NCBI GenBank assembly: GCA_003956705.1
Contig: QZCP01000059.1
Location: 16,686 to 80,685, forward strand
Reading direction: 5' to 3'
Length of the DNA stretch: 64,000 nt
From: Brevipalpus yothersi
Lineage: Eukaryota > Arthropoda > Arachnida > Trombidiformes > Tenuipalpidae
Shown: positions 28,429-39,546 of the stretch, one piece after another
How the letters are laid out: every line of letters starts with the position of its first letter
How positions within the stretch are numbered: the stretch's first letter is position 1
Program-made: the position numbers and the translations under genes
Notes under the pieces: model-generated
What the model was told of the DNA's origin: nothing
Database searches by the model: none
What the model saw: the letters and a program-made list of their open reading frames with translations, nothing else

Positions 28429-29205
28429 ATGGCTTCCAATGGTATATGGGTTTTCGGATACGGCTCATTGGTGTGGAATCCTGGTTTTAATCATGGTCAA
28501 AATATGATCGGTTACATAAAAGGATTCAAGCGTCGATTTTGGCAAGGTAATGATACGCATCGTGGTAAACCGGACAGATTAGGTCGAGTCGTCACCCTTG
28601 TTCCCGATGATGTATCAATTACATGGGGTCGAGCGTATCAAGTGATCAATCAAGAACAATCTCGAGAATATTTGGATAAACGTGAAGTCGATGAGGGTGG
28701 CTATGAAACGACTATTGTCGAATTTCATCCTAGAGATGTCAATCTTGAATCTTTCCCGGTTTCGGTATACATTGCAACACCAAAGAATCGCCTATTCCTT
28801 GGACCAGGACCATTGGATAACATTGCTCTGGATATAGCACATTCGGAAGGCCCATGTGGACATAATGTTGAATATTTGGCACGACTTTCCGCTTTCATGC
28901 ATCTTATCAACGTTTGGGACAATCATGTGCATCAATTGGAGCAAGTGGTGAAAAAAATTTTGTCCTCAAGCAATCCACAATTGATGAACTTTTTCGAAGT
29001 AGCCTTAAAGGATGAAGCGATTAGATTACTTGAATCGCTTGATCAAGAGAAACATCTCAATGATGTAAAGCAATTGCTTATTGATCATCTTGAGATGGAT
29101 ACAATTCATCGATATGGGCTCAAGCTTAGTCAAATTTTGACTCCGTCCCCAGAAATACATTCTAACAAAACTGTGAATCTAATCGCTACACCAAGTGGCA
29201 GTTAA
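28429..29205 (+). CDS. Chac1: Glutathione-specific gamma-glutamylcyclotransferase, ChaC family (CHAC1-like)
   Basis: Cytosolic enzyme family that cleaves glutathione to 5-oxoproline and Cys-Gly. Single exon, 258 residues; the start lies in a good context (AAGATGG). Seen: substrate-binding motif FGYGSLVW at residues 9-16, the RRFWQG and RGRVVTL-type core strands, and the loop REVDEGGY at 85-92, where Glu86 is the likely catalytic acid by family comparison. The loop length and the YIATPKN...LGPGP and GHNVEYL segments resemble CHAC1 more than CHAC2, whose loop is shorter. The catalytic core ends near residue 180; about 75 further residues form a predicted-helical, charged C-terminal extension longer than usual for the family. 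No introns. Confidence 0.9.
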   Translation: MASNGIWVFGYGSLVWNPGFNHGQNMIGYIKGFKRRFWQGNDTHRGKPDRLGRVVTLVPDDVSITWGRAYQVINQEQSREYLDKREVDEGGYETTIVEFHPRDVNLESFPVSVYIATPKNRLFLGPGPLDNIALDIAHSEGPCGHNVEYLARLSAFMHLINVWDNHVHQLEQVVKKILSSSNPQLMNFFEVALKDEAIRLLESLDQEKHLNDVKQLLIDHLEMDTIHRYGLKLSQILTPSPEIHSNKTVNLIATPSGS

Positions 29206-30269
29206 CGCCAATGAATGCTTATCTACTCAGTTTTAGGACAGTTTTCATAGAAAAATAGGGAAAAGAGATGAGAAGTTCATGCCTTCTTTGATATATTTTC
29301 TCTTCTCATGGGAAACATATCACCAGAGCAGTCTCGCTCATCATCATTGATTTTTATGATTTTATCACGACTCGGGCATTTCTTATATTGCTATTACCAA
29401 AAAAAGAGACTCTATCGTCAAATCCTGTCATTTATCCATGATATTTGAATCTCTATTTTAGCTCTCTAACCAAAAGTCCTGCAAAGTTGGGTAACCATAT
29501 AACTATATCCGTGGTTAACAAGAATTAACAAGAATGTGCTCAAGAAAAGTTTCTAACTATTAGTTAAACCCCAAAACGTCCATGTGCAAAGAGCTCATTA
29601 GAAAAGATGTATTACGAAATGCAAATCACTTGTTGTTAACATTATTAAAGTCTGGGACCCAAGAAATCATCAATGAATCAATTTATGTATCGTCCTGCAA
29701 GGAAAAGGAAAGAGAGAAAAAATATTTCCGTCTGCATGCCTCTTGGCAACAGCGATAATTGTGCTAAAACGGCAATGATATCCTAAAGTCACAATATTCA
29801 GTAGGTTAAGGTTGATACTGTTCTGGTTACAAGTGTAACCAGAACAGTTGGATAATATCCAATCTTTAAAAGAGTCAGTCGCATATATCATGTTTCCTCA
29901 CTAGAATCAATCCTCTTTGAAAGATATGAGAATGAAAAACTTCAACTCTTCCTCACACACCAGGAAGTACACATTGGCTCAATAACTTTCGCTCCCTATC
30001 TGATATCTCGCTATTATGATCATTTGCATTCTTTCAAGTTAATCATTTCCCGTTTGGGTGCGAGAACCTAATCGATGATTTTCTCTCTCTCTCTCTCTCT
30101 CTCTTCTTCGAACACACTGATTATGAGTACAATAAGATGATATCAGTCCTAAATACAAGCGAACAATGATAGTAATAAACAATATGATTGTAGTCATGTT
30201 GGACATTGATAAGGTTATTTTTGCAGAAGAAGCAAATATTAATAGGAAGCTTGAGTTTTATGGTCAAAA
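29206..30269. other. Intergenic region between CHAC1-like and glucocerebrosidase
   Basis: No gene seen. It contains a strong hairpin at 29817-29848 and a short CT run at about 30081-30104. Confidence 0.6.
29817..29848. repeat. Perfect inverted repeat (hairpin)
   Basis: Arms 29817-29830 and 29835-29848 are perfectly complementary over 14 bp around the loop AAGT, whose outer bases can also pair. It sits alone in the intergenic space. No poly-T follows on either strand, so it is not an obvious Pol III terminator. Confidence 0.9.
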
Positions 30270-30293
30270 GTGGAAGTTGAAGCAATTCGAAAA

Positions 30294-32096
30294 ATGCATT
30301 ATTTTTTCAATGTGATTGTCTTGTCATGTTTGTGCATTAATTATGTTATTTGTTCAGATGGATGTTTCTCTCGACATTACCATGGACAGGATAGTTTTGT
30401 GTGCGTTTGTCACCAACGGAAATGTGATACTCTGCCCAAACATATGTCCAAAATTGCTGAACACCAGGTAGTTTCCTATGAGAGCGATATGAGAAAATAT
30501 CGATTCCACAAGGAAATAATTAATTTAGCTGATTACAATGACCATGGATCTGTAGGATCAAAAAATGATGTAGTACAAATTATTGTAGATCCCAGTCAAC
30601 TTGGGGGAGAAATTTTCGGTTTCGGTGCTGCTTTCACCGATGCTACAGGTATCAATATTCTGAGACTTCCATCACCATTGCAAGATCGTTTACTGAAAGA
30701 TTATTTCGATCGAGATGGCTTGGAATATACGATGGGTCGTGTGCCCATTGGAGGTACCGATTTTTCTGATCGAAATTATTCACTCGCTGATCATGAAGAT
30801 GATTTCGAATTGAAGCATTTCTCTCTTACTCATGATGATCATCTTTATAAGGTACTGAAGAGGTGAATTGAGAAGAGTTTCTTATGTGTTAAAAACTTTG
30901 TGTTTGGCTCTCAATTAGATTCCGTTGATCAAGAAAGCTCAAAAACTTTCTCCATCGCTACGTCTCATGGCATTATCATGGGGCTCACCTGGATGGATGA
31001 AGACAAGTAAAAAGATGGACTCCATGGGCATCTTAATTGGTCAGCCTGGTGGGTTATACTGGCAATTGTATGCAAAGTATATGGTCAAGTAGGTTGAAAT
31101 TGTTCCAGGCAATATTAAGTTGAAGATTAAAATGAATTAATTTTGCTTAGATTTTTAGATGCTTACAAAGAAAAAGGTGTAGAATTTTGGGCAATCAGTA
31201 CCGGAAATGAGCCAGCTATGGGACTTATGCCAGACTTTTATTACAAAGCACTGGGTTTCTCGCCCGAAATGCTCCGAGATTTCATTAAAATTGATCTCGG
31301 TCCAGCATTGAAATCAGCTGGCTATGAACCAGGCGAGAAAATAAAAGTTTTGATGTTTGATGATATGACAGATAGGCTTGAAACGTATGCTTATGCTGTT
31401 CTCTCGGATCCGGAAGCTGCCAAATATGTATCAGGAATTGCAACTCACTGGTACAACAACCGAGTTGTAAGACACTATCCTTACGACATTCTCACTCAAA
31501 CTCGAAAACTTTATCCAGATCAATTCTTGCTCATGACAGAAGCTTGTGATGGTCTAAGACAGGGAGGTAAGTAGAGCTTCGGTCTTCGTTGTGACATGAA
31601 ATTTCCTCAATTCTGTCAGAGATTATTTTTTTTTCTCTTAGTTGCTTTAGGGAATTGGACGAGAGCAGAAAACTATGCCATTGACATTATCGAAAATCTC
31701 AATCGTGGTGTGAAAGGTTGGCTAGATTGGAATATGGCTCTCGATCCTGAAGGTGGTCCAAATTGGTCAAAAAATTATGTTGATGCTCCCATAATTATCA
31801 ATGAGACAGCAAAAGAATATTATCGGCAACCAATGTACTATGCTTTAGCCCATTTTACAAAATTTTTGCCACCGAAATCTTCTTTGATCGGCCACACAGT
31901 CTTGAATGGTGATTCCAATCTATATGTAACTACTTTTTTGGACAATGATCGGAATCTGATAGCGATAATCTTGAATATCAATAGCTATCCTATCAAAGTT
32001 TATATTGAAGGATTAACCTCAAAAAAATTGAGCATCAAAATGAGACCTCATTCTATCAGAACCCTTATAACAAAATTGACTCCTTTTAAGTATTGA
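30294..32096 (+). CDS. Gba1: Lysosomal glucosylceramidase (glucocerebrosidase), GH30 family
   Basis: Hydrolyses glucosylceramide to ceramide and glucose in the lysosome. Four exons: 30294-30851, 30919-31088, 31151-31566 and 31642-32096; introns of 67, 62 and 75 nt, with phases 0, 2 and 1 all matching. The product is about 532 residues. I start at 30294 because it opens directly on a signal peptide; an in-frame ATG at 30270 would add eight polar residues. Seen: GFGAAFTDA near the N-terminus, the GSPGWMKT segment, the acid/base Glu in GNEPA (about residue 263) and the nucleophile Glu in TEACDG (about 373), then GWLDWNMALDPEGGPNW. Both catalytic residues are present, so activity is expected. A broken copy of the last exon lies at 58146-58595. 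Confidence 0.93.
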
Positions 32097-32586
32097 AAAG
32101 CTAAAAACCAATATAATTTCTTGGACAATCTCTTTTACCGATTAACTTCCAAGCAATTTAGACTCATCATCACTCCTTTCTAGATCCAACATCCATCAAT
32201 ACATCATCCTTGATTGCACCAGAAAGTTTTTCTTTATGATTACAAGCCAAAAAATTTTCATCTCAAAAACTGTGTCATTTGAATTTTTGACTATCCATCT
32301 GTGTGAACAAAACTTGTGTGTCAAAACTTTCTCATAGCACATAAGAGATCAGGAATAATGTGATTTCAGGAGTTCAATAACCCACGAATAATCATTCTAT
32401 CAGAAAAAAAAGAGTACACAAATGGTGTACCTCGAGCTCCATACAAGTTTCACAGCAGTTATTGATATTATGAATAGGTACAATCAGTGGGAGAGGTGGC
32501 GAACGAAGTTGTATAAAAAAGCGCCGTAAAAGTGCATCCACACATCCTCTAAATCCAAAATTTAAATCTGAAAGTTTCATGAGAAC
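32097..32586 (+). promoter_or_regulatory. Upstream block of gene A with TATA box
   Basis: A TATAAAAAA box at 32512-32520 lies about 67-75 nt before the gene A start codon. The block resembles the DNA upstream of pseudogene B (about 35800-36274), gene D (about 38410-38658) and gene E (about 57621-58100, minus), including the words GTGATTTCAGG and GAACGAAGTTGTATAAAAAA. The TATA word is intact in A and B but altered in D and E. It also contains the 3' flank of glucocerebrosidase. Confidence 0.6.
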
Positions 32587-33525
32587 ATGATTTATCTGAA
32601 AGTTGTGATATTTTCTCTTCATATCTTTGCTCATGTTTTCTCAACTGAAGCCTACAAAGGACCAAGAAAAATTCATCCGATCACTAAAGAAGATCTTGAA
32701 GCTACTGATTTGAGTTCCGATAATCGACATTTTCATGAAGAAAATTCTTTATCGGATGCAGCTCTTCTATCAGATTCCTCAAGGTGAGTTTATTTGAACT
32801 GGAAGACATTTAGCTAACACAATGTATATACAAACTTATTAAGATTGAGTCCAGTATCCCAAGAAAATGGTCCACAAGTACTGCTGCAAGCTGATTACAG
32901 AGTAGGAAAATCAGGAATACTCTTATCTAATCGTGGTGCTGCAATACAAGGATCTCTTTCATCTACATATTCTGTCACCAATATACAAACTGATAATATT
33001 GTGAAAGATGGAGTAGCAAAGTATACTACGATAGAAGTACCTCCGAGTGTTGGAGCAAGAGTCATGGAAAAAGAAGCTCTAGAACCATCTTCAACATCTA
33101 GAAATCATAAATTTGGAGAGAAATTGAAATCCTCCGAAATCTCTTACAAATATGGAAGTAAAGTGGATCTGTTCCATAGAAGTAAGGCGAGCAATTTTCC
33201 CACATCGAAGGGAGAATATTTTCACCCTCGACAAACATCCTCCCAGAATTATCCGAATGGTGCTCAAGTCATCGAGACTAAAATTGTTGCTGAGAAAGAT
33301 GCATTTCTCTCGGAAGATTCAGCTATTCAAGCATCGTCTTTGCCTTCATTTACTTATTATCCTCAAAGTTCATATCAAATGGATGGACGTTACAAAAATG
33401 CAGACGTGAAAAACTTTCTCATCTCAGCTGGAGGCGCATCTTTTGTTCCTGAGGTACTACTCGATGGTAATTGTTTTATTCTCTTGGATTGCCCGAGCGA
33501 AATTGGAGCTCAGGTTGGACTTTAA
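32587..33525 (+). CDS. Gene A: secreted protein of an unrecognised local family
   Basis: Exons 32587-32783 and 32844-33525 with a 60-nt intron; the phase-2 junction restores an Arg codon. About 292 residues. Seen: a signal peptide (about 1-20, ending FSTEA), a charged spacer, then a core shared with B, D and E, including GKSGILLSNRG, NIQTDNIVKDGVAKYTTIEV and IVAEKDAFLSEDSAI, followed by a Tyr/Gln/Ser-rich stretch. No known domain recognised and no cysteine pattern. The C-terminus differs from gene E: a 60-nt segment with GT...AG ends (33453-33512) interrupts it in frame and could be a third intron or retained sequence. AATAAA at 33576-33581 is a likely poly(A) signal. The TATA box upstream is intact. 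Confidence 0.7.
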
Positions 33526-33824
33526 CAGTATATCAGATAAAATTGTCAAAATTAGGTGTACACCTCAAGCTTTTGAATAAATCTTCATCCAGATGTGCCT
33601 GGAAAACTCGTTTTAAAAGTTTTAGTAGAACAATGGAACAATATCTTGAAACCTAAATTTTCAAAAATTTGGGATGGTGATAGAAGCTCTCTTTTCTTAG
33701 AATAATTTAGAAATTCGGATTGATTGTGAGTCTACTCAAGAACAATATTTCGGATCCTACTATGATCTTTGAGCTTCATGTTAGCTACAGCTCGACTTGC
33801 TATTGCATAGAATTGGCCCATGGT
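33526..33824. other. 3' flank of gene A
   Basis: No gene. It starts with the gene A poly(A) signal and differs from the 3' flanks shared by B, D and E. Confidence 0.5.
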
Positions 33825-34481
33825 CTATGTCTCAGCAGAGCATAGAGATGATAGATAGAAGGGGACTCCATCAATCATCAATGAAACATGTATGTTGTCT
33901 CCTTGCGGAAGATTGGCAAGAGTTCCAAGCCTACGCTTGTTAGTTGGATAATAATCGATCATACCTTCGAATGAATTATACTTCATGTGAGCGAACTCAA
34001 TTAGAGAGCTCAAAATTGTTGGATCAAAACGATTTCTATAAAGGATCTTGAGTTGCTCAAGTCTCAAATCATTATGATGCTCCTTGATGGTCATATATTA
34101 TTCGAAGGCTTCTCCCTCCGAATGATTACCAATTAGTAACACTCTACTGGTATCGATATAGTCTTGGATCCTAGCTAGTTCCTCAAAACAAGCGATCCAA
34201 TTCTCAATCGAAACCTCACTATCATCACCTTGGAAGTCAGGAATGATAATTGAGTAAGGAGATATCGAAAGATTGTTTCGGTATGATAGAGGAGGCAAAC
34301 CAGGAACCTTATCAATTGTTATTGGTGGCATCCGGGATCCAATTTCGGGTTCATTCGTTTCATCAATTGAACTTGCAGTTGGCATTGGGTCATTGCTTCC
34401 TCCATAGGTCATATTCTCTTCTCTTGTTCTCTCTAGAGGCTTCATGGATCGGTAGAAGATGATAAAAGATGAAAGTTTCAC
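33825..34481 (-). pseudogene. Retrotransposon gag-like remnant
   Basis: Read on the minus strand, two open stretches (34481 to 34101, then 34094 to 33825) lie in the same frame, separated by an in-frame TAA at 34098-34100. The part before the stop has a Pro-rich leader followed by IPDFQG and a W..CFEELA segment; the part after it has a leucine-spaced helical pattern. Together they resemble the Gag of LTR retrotransposons (DFxGD...W...FE pattern). No protease, reverse transcriptase or integrase and no clear LTRs were seen, so this is a broken fragment or a decayed domesticated gag. Family is uncertain. Confidence 0.5.
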
Positions 34482-36274
34482 TCCAGAACCAAACCAAAGA
34501 GAACTTGGAGAAACGTTTCCTGAATAATTGAAACTTGATTTGATTTGATTGATTGTTGATTCAGTGATATGATGTGAGTGAGGTGGAGAGAATTGAGAAT
34601 CTTTTCGTCAAAGTCAGGAGGATAATCATTGGTGAGTTGTAATACTCAATGAGAAGAAGGAGTGCTGAACACTACTAATAATTTCACAGAAGAGAAGAAG
34701 ATAGACGTAGTTCTATCAGTGTCATTGATGTAGGATTCAATCTAGTCACTGCTTTTACAGCATTTTTTTGCTCTCAGATATTTTGATAACCAGATTCATC
34801 ACTAATTATTGTTACTGGATTCTTGGTGCTTTGAATCCTGATACTGAAAAAAAGTGATTTCTGCCAGGATTCGAACCCAGAACCTACACTAGTAAACCCT
34901 CATCTGTGCCATCGTGCCAACTCCGAATCATGAACACTCTTGATTAATCCTTCCAAAATTGAAGTCACCCGTTTGTAACCTGATTCACTCTGCAACTAGG
35001 CTGGCTCCAAATCCGAAGTGAGTGTGGATTGAATCAGGTGATCATGCCATAAGCCACCCCTAGAGCATAGTGGGTCAATGCTTGTAGAATAGAGCCAGTG
35101 CTAAGAGGCCTATTTCCGTGTCTATTTTAAATTGAGATAAGGCTGGGAGGTAGAAAAATCCCAAAAACGAATTAATTCTGAAAATATTGATACAGATGAA
35201 AAATCATGAATAAGGTATCTAACCACAAGAACCAGAGTCAACAGATATAAGAAATCCAGGGAAACACTAGCACAATGATGCGGATTGTCGAACAATTGAA
35301 TTGAAATTGAAAATGTGTGATATTCACAACAACAAGTGTTGAATTGAAGAATCAAATGAAAATGATGGAATTGAGTTTCCAAAAGACAGGTATTATAGTC
35401 CAAAATAAGACCCGTTTCAGGAAATATTTGAGTCAGTAGAATGTCATGAAGAGAAGAATCAAACACCAGAACGAGAGTCAATTGATATCGAAAATTGATC
35501 ATCAACAGTGGTACACAATGCTGTGTACTTCAGTTGGACTGAAGAGTATAAAATATTCACTGAAACCAAGAAGGAAGCTGGGTCTGGCAATAAATATTAT
35601 ATTTAAAATTATCCAGGATGAAAGATAAATCTGATTAATTGTAACTAGACATAGATGGGAAGAAATGTTAGTTGTGTCATTAGTTTAACAGAATTCCGGA
35701 ATGGACAGGACAGAAAACTTGAACTGGAGAATCTAGAGCTCTGAAAACTTCTTCAAGTATTGAAAAATATTTTGAACCAATGCACTTTTATCAAACTGCC
35801 TCTCTTTTTGATCAACCAACTTGCACTTGATGTTCATCATCCTTTCTTTCTAGAGCCAACGTCTTCATCGTCTTTGATTACATCAGCTAGTTTTCCCGTT
35901 AAATTACGAGCGGAGAATTTTCACCCTGAAAATTGTGTTATTTGTATTTTTGACAATCCATGTGTGAGAACGAAATTTGTGTGCTGAACTTTTCCATTAT
36001 AAAAGAGAGCAGATATAATGTGATTTCAGGCGTTCAGTAACCCATGAATGATCACTCTATAAAAAATAAAAGAGAATACATATGGCGTATTCTGAGTTCA
36101 ATACGAGTTCCACAGTAATCACGATGAATAAGTATGAATATATGAATATAAGTATGAACAATGGGAGTCGTGACGAACGAAGTTGTATAAAAAAGCCGCA
36201 TTGAAGGGTCCACGGGAATAATCTATCAATTTACTATTCGCAGTATTCACCTCTCAAAGTTTTACCAGTGCAAG
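34482..36274. other. Non-coding spacer between the gag-like remnant and pseudogene B
   Basis: No gene supported. It contains the tRNA-like sequence at 34857-34926, a loose direct repeat (about 35190-35255 and 35427-35495, spaced about 240 bp), and from about 35800 the upstream block shared with gene A, including a TATAAAAAA box at 36186-36194. Confidence 0.55.
34857..34926 (-). repeat. tRNA-like sequence with Pol III A and B boxes
   Basis: On the minus strand an A box (TGGCACGATGG, 34919-34909) and a B box (GGTTCGAATCC, 34877-34867) are spaced as in a tRNA, and a run of seven T (34853-34847) follows. The T arm pairs, but the acceptor and D stems do not, so this is not a functional tRNA. It is better read as a tRNA-derived SINE head or a tRNA pseudogene. 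Confidence 0.5.
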
Positions 36275-36844
36275 ATGAATTTAAGTGTTCACATATTTTC
36301 TCTCTCTGTTTTCGTTCATGTTGGCTCAACTGAATTTGGTATAAGGTCTAGAAAAATTGATCCAATTGGTTCGATCTCGAAAATACTGATAGACCAGATG
36401 AGGGATCCATCCGTGGGAAAACAGCAAATAGCAAATAGAGCTCCTCTCTCAGATTCAAGGTAAGTTCTCCTCTAATGAATAAAACGTAGAGTTCTTACAT
36501 ATTCTCACTAAGACCAAAAAAATTCCAAGAAAATGGTCCAGATACGGAGCGAAAGTTACTGAGTCAATGTTTACTTCCTGGTGTGTGAGGAAGAGTTGAA
36601 TTTCTCATATCGTTCGAAGTTTATTGATTGGTTGTATTGAAATAGTCTGCACACCATCAAAGCTAAAATTATCACCGAAAAAGATGCATTTCTCACAGAA
36701 AATTCAGCTATTCAAGGATCTTCTTTGTCTCCATATATCTACTATCTTCAAAGTGCTTATCAAATGAATATTCCTTACAATAATTCAGATGTGGAAAATT
36801 CTCTAATATCGATTGGAGGGGTTTCAGCTGGACGGGCTGGATAA
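36275..36844 (+). pseudogene. Pseudogene B of the gene A family
   Basis: Exon 1 (36275-36461) is intact: a signal peptide, a spacer and a GTAAGT donor like gene A. After an acceptor near 36513, exon 2 starts with family sequence (KFQENGP) but soon diverges and hits a stop near 36586. A second block from 36656 to 36844 again matches the family (TEKDAF, ENSAIQGSSLSPYIYYLQSAYQ) and ends in a stop. The middle of exon 2, including the conserved VKDGVAKYTTIEV segment, is missing. The TATA box upstream is intact. A transcript skipping the lesion cannot be excluded, but no open frame joins the parts. Confidence 0.7.
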
Positions 36845-37527
<683 letters not shown>

Positions 37528-38256
37528 TCAACCCGTAGGCGTATTTAGTGACACGATTGTAGGATTATGAATGTATAGTATGAAAGAATCGAGGTTCGTT
37601 TTATCCGCAACATCATTCGATTGGTCTACGTAGGCACCGTTGAGAACAATGACCTTGGACTCAGGTCCACCATTGATTTCTCTCGAGAGAGATACATGAG
37701 AACCTTTTTTTTGATATATCTTCTCGAAAACATTAGCACCATTACGATACCAATGACCTTCTTGATAACTTTTTGAGGAAATCTGTGATCCGCTGCTTAA
37801 GAGGAACATACAAATAAAACAGTAAGAAGAGAATTTGAAGGCACATTCTAACAAAGTGGATTGGCTTGCCTTGGTCAAGACAAACCTGAAAATTCGACCA
37901 ATTCGAAAATTCCTTACCTCGGTAACACTTTAGCCACCGGTGCATGAGAGGATTTTTGACTATTCGACTGATCAGTATTATGGATAGATGAAGACTTTTG
38001 AATCCAGGAATCTCGTTTCTCCTCATTCACAAGATCTCTTTCTTCCCGGGAATTTTCGGTGTTACCAGCAGTAGGGCATGGTACAGAGTGGAATCTAGAA
38101 TGAATTTCTGTACATGCTTCCACAAAGCCAGTCACGTAAAATTCTGTATGAATGAAGCACAAAAAAGTTATAATTAGAAAGAATATGGATATGAATTGTT
38201 TCTGATACTCAACGGAGAACGAGTGGTAAAAGACAGCAAAGCAATAATCGAGTCAT
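37528..38256 (-). CDS. Gene C: small secreted protein, unrecognised
   Basis: Minus-strand model with three exons: 38256-38214, 38143-37918 and 37792-37528; introns of 70 and 125 nt, phases 1 and 2 both matching, about 177 residues. The start gives a strong signal peptide (MTRLLLCCLLPLVL continuing into the next exon). The mature part is polar, with two or three cysteines near the N-terminus and a Ser/Asn-rich middle. Its last exon has a stretch (YRNGANVFEK) faintly like the family A segment around YxNGAQVIETK, so it may be a distant relative; this is weak. It is divergently arranged with gene D, starts about 400 bp apart. An alternative acceptor would leave a 32-nt intron and is less likely. 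Confidence 0.55.
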
Positions 38257-38658
38257 GATCAGATTTTACTGTTTGATTATTAGTTGTTGGTATTGCTTTT
38301 ATTTAAAATGCAGACATTTTGTCACCTCCCATGGCGTATGTAGCATCGTTTGACCCGTTTCAGCTGTGAGTACCTGAATGAATTTTCTATGATACAATGG
38401 AGTCCAAAACCTGATGTGATCTCAGGAGTTCAACGAACCAAGGATGATTATTCTATCAGGTATAAAGAGGACACAGAAGGTGTGTTGTGAGTTTCACACA
38501 AGTTTTATCCAAATTATGGTAAAAAAGCATAATTTGGACGAGTCATTATGCTTGTAGTCATATGAAAAAGCTCCATAGAAGTGTCCATGACATTTGGTGG
38601 GTTCATCTTCAGATCTTTTACCTCCACTATTCACCTCCGAAAGTTTCATGAGAGCATA
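38257..38658. promoter_or_regulatory. Divergent promoter region between genes C and D
   Basis: About 400 bp between two divergent start codons. The D-proximal part resembles the gene A upstream block, but the TATA word has become TATGAAAAA at 38561-38569. An A/T-rich AAATAAAAG on the minus strand near 38290 may serve gene C. Confidence 0.4.
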
Positions 38659-39546
38659 ATGAATTTGGGTGTTTTAATATTTTCTCTTTATATTTTTGCT
38701 CATGTTTTTTCTACTAAAGTCGACTTAGGATCCAGGAAAAATCATTTAATCGATGAGGAGCATCTAGAAACTCCTGATAGAAGCTCAGATAAGAAACTCA
38801 TCCTTGGTGAAACATCTTCAGCAAATAAAGCTTTCCCATCAGACTCGAGGTGAGTTTTTCTGAAGTGGAACGCTTAAATCTCTTATATTTTATTCACTCT
38901 TCCAATAAGTTTGAGTAAATTCCAAGAAAATGCTCCACAAGTATTGCTAAGAGCTGATTACGCAGTAGGAAAATCAGGAATACTCTTATCAAATCGTGGT
39001 ACTGCGACACAAGGCACTCTCTCATCTATATATTCTGTAAACAATATACAAACTGATAACATTGTGAAAGATGGAGTAGCAAAGTATACAACGATTGAAG
39101 TGCCTCCATATGCCGTGATTGAATTACAAGGAGTGAAAGATGCAAAAGTCTTGGAACCATTCACAGCATCTCAAAATCAGAAAATGGAAGAGAGATTGTT
39201 TCCTGAAATCTCTTATAAAGACAAAAGTAAAATATCTGTAGATCTAGCTCAGATGAGGAACAAAGCGAACAAATCTTTGCAAAATTTTCCAGCATCCGAT
39301 GCAAAATATCTCCAACCTCGACAAGCACCCTCCCAAAGCTATCGGAATGGTCCTCACGTCATCGAAACTAAAATTGTTGCCGAAAAAGATGCATTCCTCT
39401 CGGAAGATTCAGCTATTGAAGCTTCTTCTCTGCCTCTATATACCTACTATCCTCAAAGTTCATATCAAATGAATGGACGTTACACGAATGCAGATGTGAA
39501 AAATTTTTTCATTTCGGTTGGAGGTGTTCTCAAAGTTTCTATGTGA
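38659..39546 (+). CDS. Gene D: secreted protein, gene A family
   Basis: Exons 38659-38849 and 38910-39546 with a 60-nt intron; phase 2, joining to a Ser codon; about 275 residues. I start at 38659 because it opens on the family signal peptide (LIFSLYIFAHVFST); the longer frame from 38581 adds residues with no counterpart in A. The core matches gene A (GKSGILLSNRG, DNIVKDGVAKYTTIEVPP, IVAEKDAFLSEDSAI), with a short insertion after the Pro-Pro and more divergence in the middle. It ends early (VGGVLKVSM) and lacks the Gly-rich tail of E. Its TATA word is degraded, so expression may differ from A. Confidence 0.7.

Noticed and set aside
30270..30293. Upstream ATG for glucocerebrosidase
   Set aside because: It would place eight polar residues before the signal peptide; the second ATG gives a standard leader.
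35122..35505. 127-codon open frame on the minus strand
   Set aside because: It consists largely of the loose 240-bp direct repeat; the translation looks like non-coding A/T-rich DNA.
37886..37917. 32-nt intron in gene C
   Set aside because: GTAAGG...TTTTCAG is in frame, but 32 nt is too short for splicing in most animals. A 125-nt alternative with a better pyrimidine tract (acceptor at 37793) is also in frame.
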